Assembly: GCF_001477055.1 (NCBI RefSeq)
Contig: NZ_LDRK01000004.1
Span: 1-64,000 of the forward strand
Direction of reading: 5' to 3'
From: Leucobacter chromiiresistens
GTDB taxonomy: Bacteria; Actinomycetota; Actinomycetes; Actinomycetales; Microbacteriaceae
DNA length: 64,000 bases
Shown: positions 1 through 7,313 of the stretch, piece by piece
Position numbering within the stretch: position 1 is the stretch's first letter
How the letters are laid out: every line of letters begins with the position of its first letter
Notes under the pieces: model-generated
What the model was told of the DNA's origin: nothing
What the model saw: the letters and a program-made list of their open reading frames with translations, nothing else
Databases searched by the model: none
Position numbers and translations under genes: made by a program

Positions 1-189
1 ACCCGGAGCAGCTCGTCGACGGGGCCTGGGTGCGCGTCTCGGACGACGCGGGCGCCCAGCAGCGCGCGCTCTGGTCGGCGCGCGTGCTCGACGGCGTGCG
101 GATGGCGCGCGCCGACCAGAGCGCGCGCTGCTGGGCGCCCGCGTCGTCCGAGACGCGCACCCAGGCCCCGTCGACGAGCTGCTCCGGGT
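1..189. repeat. 84-bp perfect inverted repeat at the window edge (fold-back)
   Basis: Bases 1-84 are the exact reverse complement of 106-189, with a 21-base spacer at 85-105. The first mismatch is 85 against 105. The right arm is coding sequence of the LCP gene on the minus strand, and the left arm repeats it in the opposite orientation. The spacer read on the plus strand (VLDGVR after WSAR) is a natural continuation of the LCP protein, whereas the minus-strand reading turns into Arg/Pro-rich nonsense. This is the pattern of a fold-back chimera at a contig end rather than a natural element. Everything left of 106 should be treated as unreliable. Confidence 0.9.
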
Positions 190-754
190 GGCGCGAGCGC
201 ACGAGTCCGAGTGCGGTCGCGCCGTCGACGCGCTGCGGGCCGGCCCGGTCGATATCGAGCTCGGCGGCCGGATCGCGCACGGGGAGCTCGACGTCGACCT
301 CGATGCCGCCGAGTGCGTCGATCGCCTCGACGAACCCGGGTGCGTCGATCGACACGTAGCGGTCGACGGCGACTCCGGTCGCCGAGCAGACGCTCTGCAT
401 GAGCGCCTCGGGACCCTCGAGCAGGGACAGCGCGATCGGGCCGATGGCGTCGCCCGTCGCGACCAGGTCTCTCGGGATCGACATCGCCGATGCATCGCCG
501 TTCGGGGCGAGCCGCACGAGCACCAGGGCATCTGCGCGGGCCTGCCCCTCCGGAGTGCTGCGCTGCACGTCGGAGGGTGCCCGTTCGATGCCGGAGTCGG
601 CTCCGACGAACAGGTAGACGGTGCCGTCGGCGCCGGCCTGCTGCGAGCTGCCGAGTTCCGGCATCGCCACGGCATCGATGCGGCTCGCGAGCACGGCGGT
701 CAGCCCGCCGAGTGCGAGCACGAGCACGAGGGCGGCGACGGCGACGGCGCGCAT
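106..754 (-). CDS. LCP (LytR-CpsA-Psr) family protein, 3' end missing
   Basis: LCP proteins transfer undecaprenyl-linked glycopolymers such as teichoic acid or arabinogalactan onto peptidoglycan outside the membrane. The first residues are MRAVAVAALVLVLALGG, a membrane anchor. The LCP core follows: YLFVGADS, the RAD of the conserved R-S/A-D-T strand, SIPRDLV, then DALGGIEVDVELPV and LGLVRSRHPE, whose arginines bind the polyprenyl phosphates. About 216 codons are readable before the frame enters the fold-back repeat, so the C-terminus is lost. The ATG at 754 has only a distant AGGGG, which lies in the preceding terminator stem. No upstream in-frame ATG or GTG was found, so the exact start is uncertain. 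Confidence 0.85.
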
Positions 755-766
755 GGCACGGCGAAA

Positions 767-809
767 CGCCCCTGGTCGGGAACGGGGTCTCCCGTCCCGG
801 CCAGGGGCG
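767..809 (-). terminator. Rho-independent-like hairpin after the LPXTG gene
   Basis: The stem pairs 767-781 with 795-809 (15 bp including one G-T pair; outer part CGCCCCTGG/CCAGGGGCG) and is followed on the minus strand by TTT. It lies 28 bases past the stop of the surface-protein gene and just before the LCP start. It should partly separate the two transcripts. Confidence 0.65.
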
Positions 810-837
810 TCGCTCGATGCAGACTTATGCAGCTGGA

Positions 838-1701
838 TTACTCCGCAGCGTGCGCCTTGCGGCGACCGAGTGCGAGCGCACCGGCGCCGAGTGCGAGAGC
901 TGCGACGCCGCCCGCGATCGCGAACGGAGCGAAGTTCTCGCCGCCGGTGTTCGCGAGCTTCGCGCCCGGAGCGTAGGCCACGGGCTCGGTCGGGGTCACG
1001 CCGCCGCCGACGTTACCCGGATCGGCGGGAGCCGGAGCAACGGTGCCGTCGGTCACGGTCAGCGGAGCCGAGTACTCGGTGCCGCTGGTCTCGCCGATGA
1101 AGTAGACGTCGTACTCGCCGTAGGCGAGGGTGTTGCCGAGGGTGATGTCGCCCACGATCTCGCCGACCGCATTCGCCTGGACGGTGCCGAGCGACTCGAT
1201 GACCTCGCCGTTCTGGCGGAACTCGACGCGCACGTTCTCGTCGGGCGCGTACCCGGCGCCCGAGAAGCCGAACGACTCGAAGTGATCGGCCTGGGCGACG
1301 TCGAGCTGCACGCCCGCTGCTGCGCTGACGAGCAGGTCGGCCGAGGCGTACTCGGTGATGCCGGCGTAGAGGTCGCATGCGGCGACGACCTCGTACACGC
1401 CGCTCTCAGCGGGGGTCGGGAGCGTCGCGGTCCACGAGCCGTCCTCGCCCGCGACGTCGGAGACGATCTCGGGCTCTTCGCCGTCGGCCGGAGCGATCGC
1501 GACGAGGTAGGTGCCGGGCGTGCCGGCCTCGTCGATGCAGGTCGCGCCGGTGACGGTGAACGACTCGGCGCCGAGCGTGATCTCCGGGCTGAGGGTGATG
1601 GGGTCGCCGGGCTCGACTGCCGTCGCAGCGCTGCCGCCGAACGTGAGGGCTGCGATCGCACCGATCGCGGCCGCTCCGGCGAGCTTCTTCGAGAACTTCA
1701 T
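838..1701 (-). CDS. Sortase-anchored surface protein (LANTG)
   Basis: This is a secreted wall-anchored protein of 287 residues. It has a Sec signal peptide (MKFSKKLAGAAAIGAIAALT...ATA), an extracellular part rich in short beta-type segments (ESFTVTGATC, ESFGFSGAGYAPDENVRVEF), a Pro-rich stalk, then LANTGGEN, a hydrophobic helix and RRKAHAAE. LANTG fits the LAxTG motif used by class E sortases of high-GC Gram-positives. No sortase gene lies in the window. A strong GGAGG ends 4 bases before the ATG. The ligand is not evident. Only two cysteines are visible in the mature region, consistent with an extracellular Ig-like fold. Confidence 0.85.
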   Translation of the reverse strand: MKFSKKLAGAAAIGAIAALTFGGSAATAVEPGDPITLSPEITLGAESFTVTGATCIDEAGTPGTYLVAIAPADGEEPEIVSDVAGEDGSWTATLPTPAESGVYEVVAACDLYAGITEYASADLLVSAAAGVQLDVAQADHFESFGFSGAGYAPDENVRVEFRQNGEVIESLGTVQANAVGEIVGDITLGNTLAYGEYDVYFIGETSGTEYSAPLTVTDGTVAPAPADPGNVGGGVTPTEPVAYAPGAKLANTGGENFAPFAIAGGVAALALGAGALALGRRKAHAAE

Positions 1702-2018
1702 GTTGCCTCCGTGCTGGATGTGGAAAGGGGAGTTCGCGACTGCGGCCGTGCGAGGTTCGTGATCTCGACACCGCTCCGTGCACTCATGGCAGAACTTCGC
1801 CGCTCATGCGCCGTGATCCGCTGCAGAAGCACTTCTGGAGCGTCAGCCGAGAACAACGCTAGACGGTGCGTAAAAATTGAGCAAGCACTCAGGCAAGGAT
1901 TTACTTTTCGTACTGCATGTGCAAGCTATCAGTACTCAAAAACGGGCTGATCGATACTGCATTTCGGCGGAAGTCGTGCAGTACGACCGCTCGACGTGGA
2001 GCGCGATAGATTGATGCG
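1702..2018. promoter_or_regulatory. Divergent intergenic region with three TACTGCA motifs
   Basis: This 317-base gap separates the LANTG protein from the MFS exporter. Bases about 1870-1965 are clearly more AT-rich than the flanks. TACTGCA occurs at 1911-1917 and 1955-1961 and inverted (TGCAGTA) at 1977-1983. A -10 hexamer TAGATT sits at 2007-2012, six bases before the GTG start of the exporter. The repeated heptamer looks like an operator for an unidentified regulator. That role is inference. Confidence 0.4.
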
Positions 2019-3341
2019 GTGAGATCCGAGGCCGGAGAGCGGCGCACCCGACTGCGCGCACTCCTCGTCGATACCGCTCCGCTGCGCGCGAGCCCGGCAT
2101 TCGCGAAGCTGTGGACGGGAACCTCGATCGCGCAGATCGGCGCGCAGGTGACCATCGTGGCCGTCGGCCTCCACATCTTCGAGATCACACGATCGACCTT
2201 CGCCGTCTCGCTCGTCGCCCTCTGGGCGCTCGGGCCGATGATCCTCGCCGGCTTCGTGGGCGGCGCCCTCGCCGACGCCTTCGACCGGCGCCTCGTCGCG
2301 CTGGTGACCGCGATCGCGGCGTGGTGCAGCATCGGCGTGATGACCGTCATCGCCTTCCTCGACGTGCAGGCGACGTGGCCGTACTACGCGCTCGCCGCCG
2401 TCAACGCCGCATCGGCGACCATCATGGGGGCGACGCGCGGCGCGATCCTGCCCCGCCTGCTCCCGGCCCAGCTGCTGCCCGCCGCGGCCGCGCTGAGCGG
2501 GATCACCATGGGCCTCGCGATCACCGTCGGGCCCGCGGTGGCCGGCGTGCTCGTCGCGAGCGTCGGCGTGCCCTGGACCTACCTGCTCGACGCGGTGCTC
2601 TTCACGGGCGCCTTCCTCGGCATCCTCAGCCTGCCGCGCATGGCCCCCGATGGCGACCGCACGGCACCCGGCTTCGGCTCGGTGCTGGAGAGCCTCCGGT
2701 TTCTGCGCCGCGCCCCCAACGTGCGGGCCACCTTCATCTGGGACCTCATCGCGATGATCTTCGGCACGCCCCGAGTCGTGTTCCCCGCAGCCGGGGCGCT
2801 CGTGCTGGGCGGAGGGCCGGTCACCGTGGGTGCGCTGACCGCCGCGTTCGCCCTCGGAGCGCTGGTGAGCGGCCTCCTCTCCGGGCCGCTCGGTGCGGTG
2901 CGGCGCCAGGGGCGCGCCGTCACCCTCGCCGTCGCGGCGTTCGGCGCATGCACGGCGCTCTTCGGGCTCGTGCTGCTCGTCACCGCCGCGACCGCCGGCG
3001 TGACGGAGCGCAGCGACGCGCCCATCATCCCCGCCATCGTTCTGGCGGGCCTCGCACTCGCGGGCACCGGGGCCGCCGACAACGTCAGCGCCGTGTTCCG
3101 CACCACGATCCTGCAGACCGCCGCCCCCGACGACGTGCGGGGGCGGATGCAGGGGATCTTCTACGTCGTGGTCGCGGGCGGGCCGCGCGTCGGCGATCTG
3201 CTCGCCGGTGCGGTCGCCACCCTCGTCGCCCTGTGGGCGCCGGCGCTGCTCGGCGGCGTCGTGATCCTCGGCATCATGCTGGTGCTGCTGCGCACCGCGA
3301 CCGGCTTCCAGCGCTACGACGCGCATCGCCCCAGCCCCTGA
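2019..3341 (+). CDS. MFS exporter (MFS_3 / EntS-like)
   Basis: This is a 440-residue major facilitator with about 11-12 membrane helices, of the transmembrane-secretion-effector type that includes the enterobactin exporter EntS. The conserved loop after TM2 is visible as GGALADAFDRR (motif A: G-x-L-x-D-x-x-D-R-R). A PDDVRGRMQGIFYVVV segment near the C-terminal bundle is also typical. The GTG start at 2019 follows TAGATT by six bases and has no Shine-Dalgarno, so the mRNA is probably leaderless. Likely an efflux pump; the substrate cannot be told from sequence. Confidence 0.85.
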   Translation: MRSEAGERRTRLRALLVDTAPLRASPAFAKLWTGTSIAQIGAQVTIVAVGLHIFEITRSTFAVSLVALWALGPMILAGFVGGALADAFDRRLVALVTAIAAWCSIGVMTVIAFLDVQATWPYYALAAVNAASATIMGATRGAILPRLLPAQLLPAAAALSGITMGLAITVGPAVAGVLVASVGVPWTYLLDAVLFTGAFLGILSLPRMAPDGDRTAPGFGSVLESLRFLRRAPNVRATFIWDLIAMIFGTPRVVFPAAGALVLGGGPVTVGALTAAFALGALVSGLLSGPLGAVRRQGRAVTLAVAAFGACTALFGLVLLVTAATAGVTERSDAPIIPAIVLAGLALAGTGAADNVSAVFRTTILQTAAPDDVRGRMQGIFYVVVAGGPRVGDLLAGAVATLVALWAPALLGGVVILGIMLVLLRTATGFQRYDAHRPSP

Positions 3342-3372
3342 GCGCAGCGCGCGGCGGTGATACGGTGCTGAG

Positions 3373-4509
3373 ATGAGCGCCACACCGCAGTCGCAGTCGA
3401 TCGATTCCGCCGATGCACCGCTCGTGCTCGTCCGCCGGGACGGGGCGATCACGCACATCACGCTGAACCGGCCGCGCGCCATCAACGCCCTGAACAGCGA
3501 GATGTTCGCGCGTCTCGCGGCGGCGATCGCGTCCGCGCAGAGCGACGGCACGCGGGCGGTGCTGCTCGACGGCGCCGGCGACCGCGGCTTCTGCGGGGGC
3601 GGCGACATCAAGGAGCTCTCCCGCGGCTCCGCCGGAACGATTCTCGCGGAGGAGTACCGGCTCGATCACGCGATCAGCGTCTCCGAGGCGCCCGTCGTCG
3701 GCGTCATGGACGGCATCGCGATGGGTGGGGGCATCGGGCTCGCCGGGCATGCGGCTGTCCGAGTGGTGACCGAGCGCAGCCGTCTCGCGATGCCGGAGGC
3801 CCGGATCGGCATCGTGCCCGATGTGGGCGGGCACCTGCTGCTCGCGGGAGCGCCCGAGCGGCTGGGCGAGCTGCTCGCCGTCTCCGCGGGCGACATGACC
3901 GCGGGCGACGCCATCGCGCTCGGCTTCGCCGACGTCTTCGTGCCAACGGAGCGGCTCCCCGAGCTGCGCGCGGCGCTCGCCGCGGGGGAGGAGCCGCGAT
4001 CCGCCGCCGAGCGGCTCGCCGAGGCCGCGCCCGCCTCGGATCTGCTGCGCGCACGCGAGTGGTGGTCGCCGATCGCCGCATCGGTGTTCGGCGCGCAGGA
4101 GCCGCCGGCCGCGGAGGATCCCGCAGGCACGGCGCTCCGCCTGATCCGAGCGCTCGAGGGGAGCGACGCCTCCGAGGCGGCCTGCCTCGCCGCGACCGTG
4201 CGCGCCATGAGCCCGACCTCGGTCGCGGTGACGCTCGCGCAGCTCGACCGCACGCGACGTCTCGCCCTCGATCTCGCCGCGGTGCTGACCGACGACCTGC
4301 GCACCCTCGGCCGACTCACCGCGCGGCCCGACTTCGCCGAGGGGGTGCGCGCTCAGGTCATCGACAAGGATCGCTCGCCGCACTGGAAGCCCGCACGCAT
4401 CGAGGATCTCGACGCGGCGGAGCTCGCCGCGATCCTCGACCCCGCGCCGCGGCCGGAGGAGGAGCCGCTCGACCTCGGGCTGCCCGTCTTACTCGCGCGC
4501 GACGCGTGA
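3373..4509 (+). CDS. 3-hydroxyisobutyryl-CoA hydrolase (crotonase superfamily)
   Basis: This 378-residue protein probably hydrolyses 3-hydroxyisobutyryl-CoA in valine breakdown. The crotonase fold begins with ITHITLNRPRAINALN. The oxyanion-hole segments are RGFCGGGDIKELS and GIAMGGGIGLAGHA, and the acidic active-site region is PEARIGIVPDVGG. The C-terminal RPDFAEGVRAQVIDKDRSP segment separates this hydrolase group from ordinary enoyl-CoA hydratases. The ATG follows TACGGT (3361-3366) by six bases, suggesting a leaderless transcript separate from the exporter upstream. Its 3' end overlaps the convergent hydrolase gene by 21 bp. No other valine-catabolic gene is nearby. Confidence 0.85.
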   Translation: MSATPQSQSIDSADAPLVLVRRDGAITHITLNRPRAINALNSEMFARLAAAIASAQSDGTRAVLLDGAGDRGFCGGGDIKELSRGSAGTILAEEYRLDHAISVSEAPVVGVMDGIAMGGGIGLAGHAAVRVVTERSRLAMPEARIGIVPDVGGHLLLAGAPERLGELLAVSAGDMTAGDAIALGFADVFVPTERLPELRAALAAGEEPRSAAERLAEAAPASDLLRAREWWSPIAASVFGAQEPPAAEDPAGTALRLIRALEGSDASEAACLAATVRAMSPTSVAVTLAQLDRTRRLALDLAAVLTDDLRTLGRLTARPDFAEGVRAQVIDKDRSPHWKPARIEDLDAAELAAILDPAPRPEEEPLDLGLPVLLARDA

Positions 4510-5235
4510 GGCCGCCGCCCGGAGAACCGCGGCGAGGTCGCTCGGGCGGCTCCACATCGGCCAGTGCCCGGTGGGCAGGTCGACGACCTCGAGGTCGGCG
4601 AGCATCGCCACTTCGGCGAACATCGGGTGCCCCGACCGAGCGAGCTCCAGCACCTGCGCGCCGGGGATGGAGCAGCAGACCAGCGTCGTCGGGATGCCGT
4701 GCCGCGCGGCATTCGGGAGGTCGACGCGCCCGCGCAGCACCGGGCCGGGAACGGGAACGGCCCGGTCGCGGAAGCGCGCGAGGTCGGCGGCGCTCAGCCC
4801 GTCGAGACTCGCCTGCTGAGCGAGTTCGTCGAACGGGGGAAGCGCGACCTCCGCGACCCCTTCGGGCAGGTCGGGGGCGAAGACGCTGCCCGAGGCGATG
4901 GGGCCGGAGTCGACCCAGACGATCCGCTCGACGAGCTCGGGGTGCCGATCCGCGAACAGGGTCACGGGCGCGTTCGCCCCGCTGTGGGCGACGATCACGG
5001 CCCGTCGGGGAGGCGCGCCCGCGTGACTCGCGAGATGCGCACGGATGGCTCCGGCCTGGTCGGCGAGCGTCGCCCGCCTCCGCTCGGGGTCGTGCGGATC
5101 GAAGCCGGGGAGGGTGAGGGCGTTCGCCCGCAGGCCGGTCGCGCTGAGCTGCTGGAGTACCGCGTCCCATGCCCAGGAGCCGAGCCAGTGGCCGGCGATG
5201 AGCAGGATGGGCGGGGTGCTGAGATGTGTGGTCAT
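4489..5235 (-). CDS. Alpha/beta hydrolase
   Basis: This is an alpha/beta-hydrolase-fold protein of about 248 residues. The oxyanion loop is AGHWLGSWAWD. The nucleophile elbow reads VIVAHSGAN (Ser in H-S-G), and a late LPTGHWPMW supplies the catalytic His. The elbow lacks the first Gly of the usual G-x-S-x-G. An in-frame GTG at 5253 is an alternative start; neither start has a convincing ribosome site. The gene is divergent from a WYL regulator across a perfect palindrome, so that regulator probably controls it. Substrate unknown. Confidence 0.75.
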   Translation of the reverse strand: MTTHLSTPPILLIAGHWLGSWAWDAVLQQLSATGLRANALTLPGFDPHDPERRRATLADQAGAIRAHLASHAGAPPRRAVIVAHSGANAPVTLFADRHPELVERIVWVDSGPIASGSVFAPDLPEGVAEVALPPFDELAQQASLDGLSAADLARFRDRAVPVPGPVLRGRVDLPNAARHGIPTTLVCCSIPGAQVLELARSGHPMFAEVAMLADLEVVDLPTGHWPMWSRPSDLAAVLRAAASRVARE

Positions 5236-5276
5236 GCGAGCAGTCTCGAACACGCCGCGGGCAGCGGTGTGTCACT

Positions 5277-5291
5277 ATTCATGTCATGAAT
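5277..5291. promoter_or_regulatory. Perfect 15-bp palindrome, likely operator
   Basis: ATTCATG-T-CATGAAT is a perfect 7-1-7 dyad. It sits between the divergent hydrolase and WYL-regulator genes, nine bases before the regulator's GTG. It is AT-rich against the background and is the natural candidate for an autoregulatory binding site. Confidence 0.55.
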
Positions 5292-5299
5292 CGGATTCG

Positions 5300-6019
5300 G
5301 TGTCGGCCGTGAAGCGAGTGGAGCGACTGCACGCGCTCTCGGAGATGCTCCGCCGCAGCGGCGCGCGGGGAATCACCGCGGATCGGCTCGCGCGCGAGTT
5401 CGACGTGTCGGTACGCACCGTGAAGCGGGACCTCGCGGCGCTCGAGCGGAGCGGCGCCCCGATCTGGTCGCGGCCCGGGCCGGGCGGGGGCTACGGGTTC
5501 GCGCCCGGCTCGTCGCTGCCGCCGGTCTCCCTCTCCCCGGCTCAGGCCGTCGCGCTGCTCGCGGCCGTCTCCGCCGCACCCGACGCGCCCTTCGCCGATC
5601 TGGCAGCCGCAGGCGTGCGCAAGATCGTCGACGTGCTCGACCCGCGCACGCGGGCCAGGGCCGAGGACCTCGCGCAGCGGGTGTGGGTGGACGCACCGCA
5701 GGCGCGATCCCGCGCCATCGCCTCGGCGCTCGAGGAGGCGATGACCGAGCAGCGCGCGCTCCGCATCCGCTACACGGCCGGCGACGGCGCCGTCACCACG
5801 CGCGACGTCGAACCGGTGCTCTTCGCCTCGACAAACGGCCAGTGGTATCTCGTGGGGTGGTGCCGCCTCCGCGACGCGATGCGCTGGTTCGCCGTATCGC
5901 GCATCGAGCGGGCGAGCGTCACCGCCTCGCCGTGCAGCGGGCACGCCGTCGCGGAGGCGGGCACCCCGCCCGCGACGGCGCGCCCCGTGCACGCGCCGTC
6001 GCGGGTGAGCGGCGACTAG
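5300..6019 (+). CDS. HTH-WYL transcriptional regulator (YafY/DeoR-like)
   Basis: This is a DNA-binding regulator of about 239 residues. The N-terminal helix-turn-helix is GITADRLAREFDVSVRTVKR followed by the wing DLAALERSGAPIWS. The WYL domain covers roughly residues 135-215 (RALRIRYTAGDGAVTTRDVE, then NGQWYLVGWCRLRDAMRWFA and VSRIE). WYL domains sense small ligands or nucleic acid. The GTG at 5300 is chosen because the palindrome lies just upstream; GTG 5309 is an alternative. The stop shares the CTAG at 6016-6019 with the convergent VOC gene. Confidence 0.8.
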   Translation: MSAVKRVERLHALSEMLRRSGARGITADRLAREFDVSVRTVKRDLAALERSGAPIWSRPGPGGGYGFAPGSSLPPVSLSPAQAVALLAAVSAAPDAPFADLAAAGVRKIVDVLDPRTRARAEDLAQRVWVDAPQARSRAIASALEEAMTEQRALRIRYTAGDGAVTTRDVEPVLFASTNGQWYLVGWCRLRDAMRWFAVSRIERASVTASPCSGHAVAEAGTPPATARPVHAPSRVSGD

Positions 6020-6387
6020 TGCGGGTCGCCGATGCAGAACTCGTTGCCGTCGGGATCGGAGAACGTGTCCCAGGCCAGCCCGCCCTCGCCCCGGCGCCCG
6101 AGGTGCGTCGCGCCCGCCGCCACCCACTCGTCGACGAGACCGGAGCGGTCCGCCGAGGCGTCGACCTCGAAGTCGAGATGCAGACGGTTCTTGCCCGGGC
6201 CCGGATCGTCGACCTTCTGGAAGCCGAGGGCCGCCGGCAGCTGCGGCGCGCGCACCACGCAGAACCAGCCGTCCGCCTCGTGCACGATCTCGCCGCCGAG
6301 CCGCTCCGCCCACCAGCCCGCGAGCGCCCGCGGATCCGTCGTGTCCATCGTGATCATTCCCAGACCGATCATGCCCGCCCCGTTCAT
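6016..6387 (-). CDS. VOC-fold glyoxalase-like protein
   Basis: This is a 123-residue single-domain vicinal-oxygen-chelate protein (MITMDTTDPRALAGWWAERL, NRLHLDFEV, FSDPDGNEFCIGDPH). The last segment carries the conserved DPDGNEF turn. Such small proteins may act as dioxygenase-like or antibiotic-binding proteins. No substrate can be assigned from the sequence or from its neighbours. It converges on the WYL regulator, sharing 4 bp. Confidence 0.75.
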   Translation of the reverse strand: MNGAGMIGLGMITMDTTDPRALAGWWAERLGGEIVHEADGWFCVVRAPQLPAALGFQKVDDPGPGKNRLHLDFEVDASADRSGLVDEWVAAGATHLGRRGEGGLAWDTFSDPDGNEFCIGDPH

Positions 6388-6443
6388 CGTCGTACGCTTC
6401 CTCCACGGTACGGGGTTCGGCGACGGGCCGGTAGCCTGAGACG

Positions 6444-7313
6444 GTGACTGAGCCCTGGAACGCGAGCGGGCCGAGCCGAGTGATGCTGGGCGACAATCTG
6501 CCGATCCTGCGCGCCCTGCCGTCGGCGGCCTTCGCCGTGGCCTACCTCGACCCGCCGTTCAACACCGGCCGGCTGCGGCGCGCCGAACGGGTGCGCGGCG
6601 CGCGCGTCGACGGCCCGATCACGGGGGCAACCGGCGGCCGACTCGGCTTCCGCGGGCAGGGGTACCGCGTGACCCGGGAGATGACGCTCGGCTACGACGA
6701 CCGGTTCGGCGATTACTGGGACTTCCTGGAGCCGCGTCTCGAGGAGACCTGGCGGCTACTCTCGCCCGACGGCCTCCTCTACCTGCACCTCGACTACCGC
6801 GAGGTGCACTACGCGAAAGTGCTGCTCGACGCGCTCTTCGGCCCCGAGTGCTTCATCAACGAGATCATCTGGGCGTACGACTACGGTGCGCGGGCGAAGC
6901 GGCGCTGGCCCGCGAAGCACGACAACATCCTCGTCTACGCGAAGCACCCCGACTGGTACCACTTCGACGCCGACGCGGTGGATCGCGAGCCGTACATGGC
7001 GCCCGGCCTCGTGACGCCCGAGAAGGCCGCGCTCGGCAAGCTCCCCACGGACACGTGGTGGCACACCATCGTCTCGCCCACCGGCAAGGAGCGCACCGGG
7101 TACCCCACGCAGAAGCCGGCCGGCATCCTCCGCCGCATCGTGCAGGCGTCGTCGCGGCCCGGCGACTGGGTGCTCGACCCCTTCGCCGGAAGCGGCACCG
7201 CCGGCGCCGTCGCGCATCAGCTCGGCCGGGAGTTCCTGCTCATCGACGACAACCCCGAAGCCGTCTCCGTGATGCGCGAACGCCTCCACGGCACCGGGGC
7301 GGTCTTCGCATGA
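6444..7313 (+). CDS. Orphan DNA methyltransferase (beta-class N6-A/N4-C type)
   Basis: This 289-residue protein transfers a methyl group from SAM to DNA. Motif IV, YLDPPFNTG (residues 35-42), comes before the SAM-binding motif I, VLDPFAGSGTAGAVA (about residue 240). That is the IV-TRD-I order of beta-class enzymes. The Arg-rich stretch after DPPF and the KHDNILVYAK region fit related adenine methylases. No restriction endonuclease or specificity subunit is adjacent, so it is an orphan and may act in regulation or replication. The GTG follows TAGCCT (6432-6437) by six bases, implying a leaderless mRNA. The next gene overlaps by ATGA. Confidence 0.85.
   Translation: MTEPWNASGPSRVMLGDNLPILRALPSAAFAVAYLDPPFNTGRLRRAERVRGARVDGPITGATGGRLGFRGQGYRVTREMTLGYDDRFGDYWDFLEPRLEETWRLLSPDGLLYLHLDYREVHYAKVLLDALFGPECFINEIIWAYDYGARAKRRWPAKHDNILVYAKHPDWYHFDADAVDREPYMAPGLVTPEKAALGKLPTDTWWHTIVSPTGKERTGYPTQKPAGILRRIVQASSRPGDWVLDPFAGSGTAGAVAHQLGREFLLIDDNPEAVSVMRERLHGTGAVFA

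Noticed and set aside
1-84. A natural hairpin element or terminal inverted repeat of a mobile element
   Set aside because: Both arms are the same coding segment of an LCP gene, there is no transposase, and the mirror lies exactly at the sequence end.
6444-7313. Part of a restriction-modification system or phage
   Set aside because: No endonuclease, specificity subunit, integrase or phage gene lies within several kilobases and base composition is uniform.
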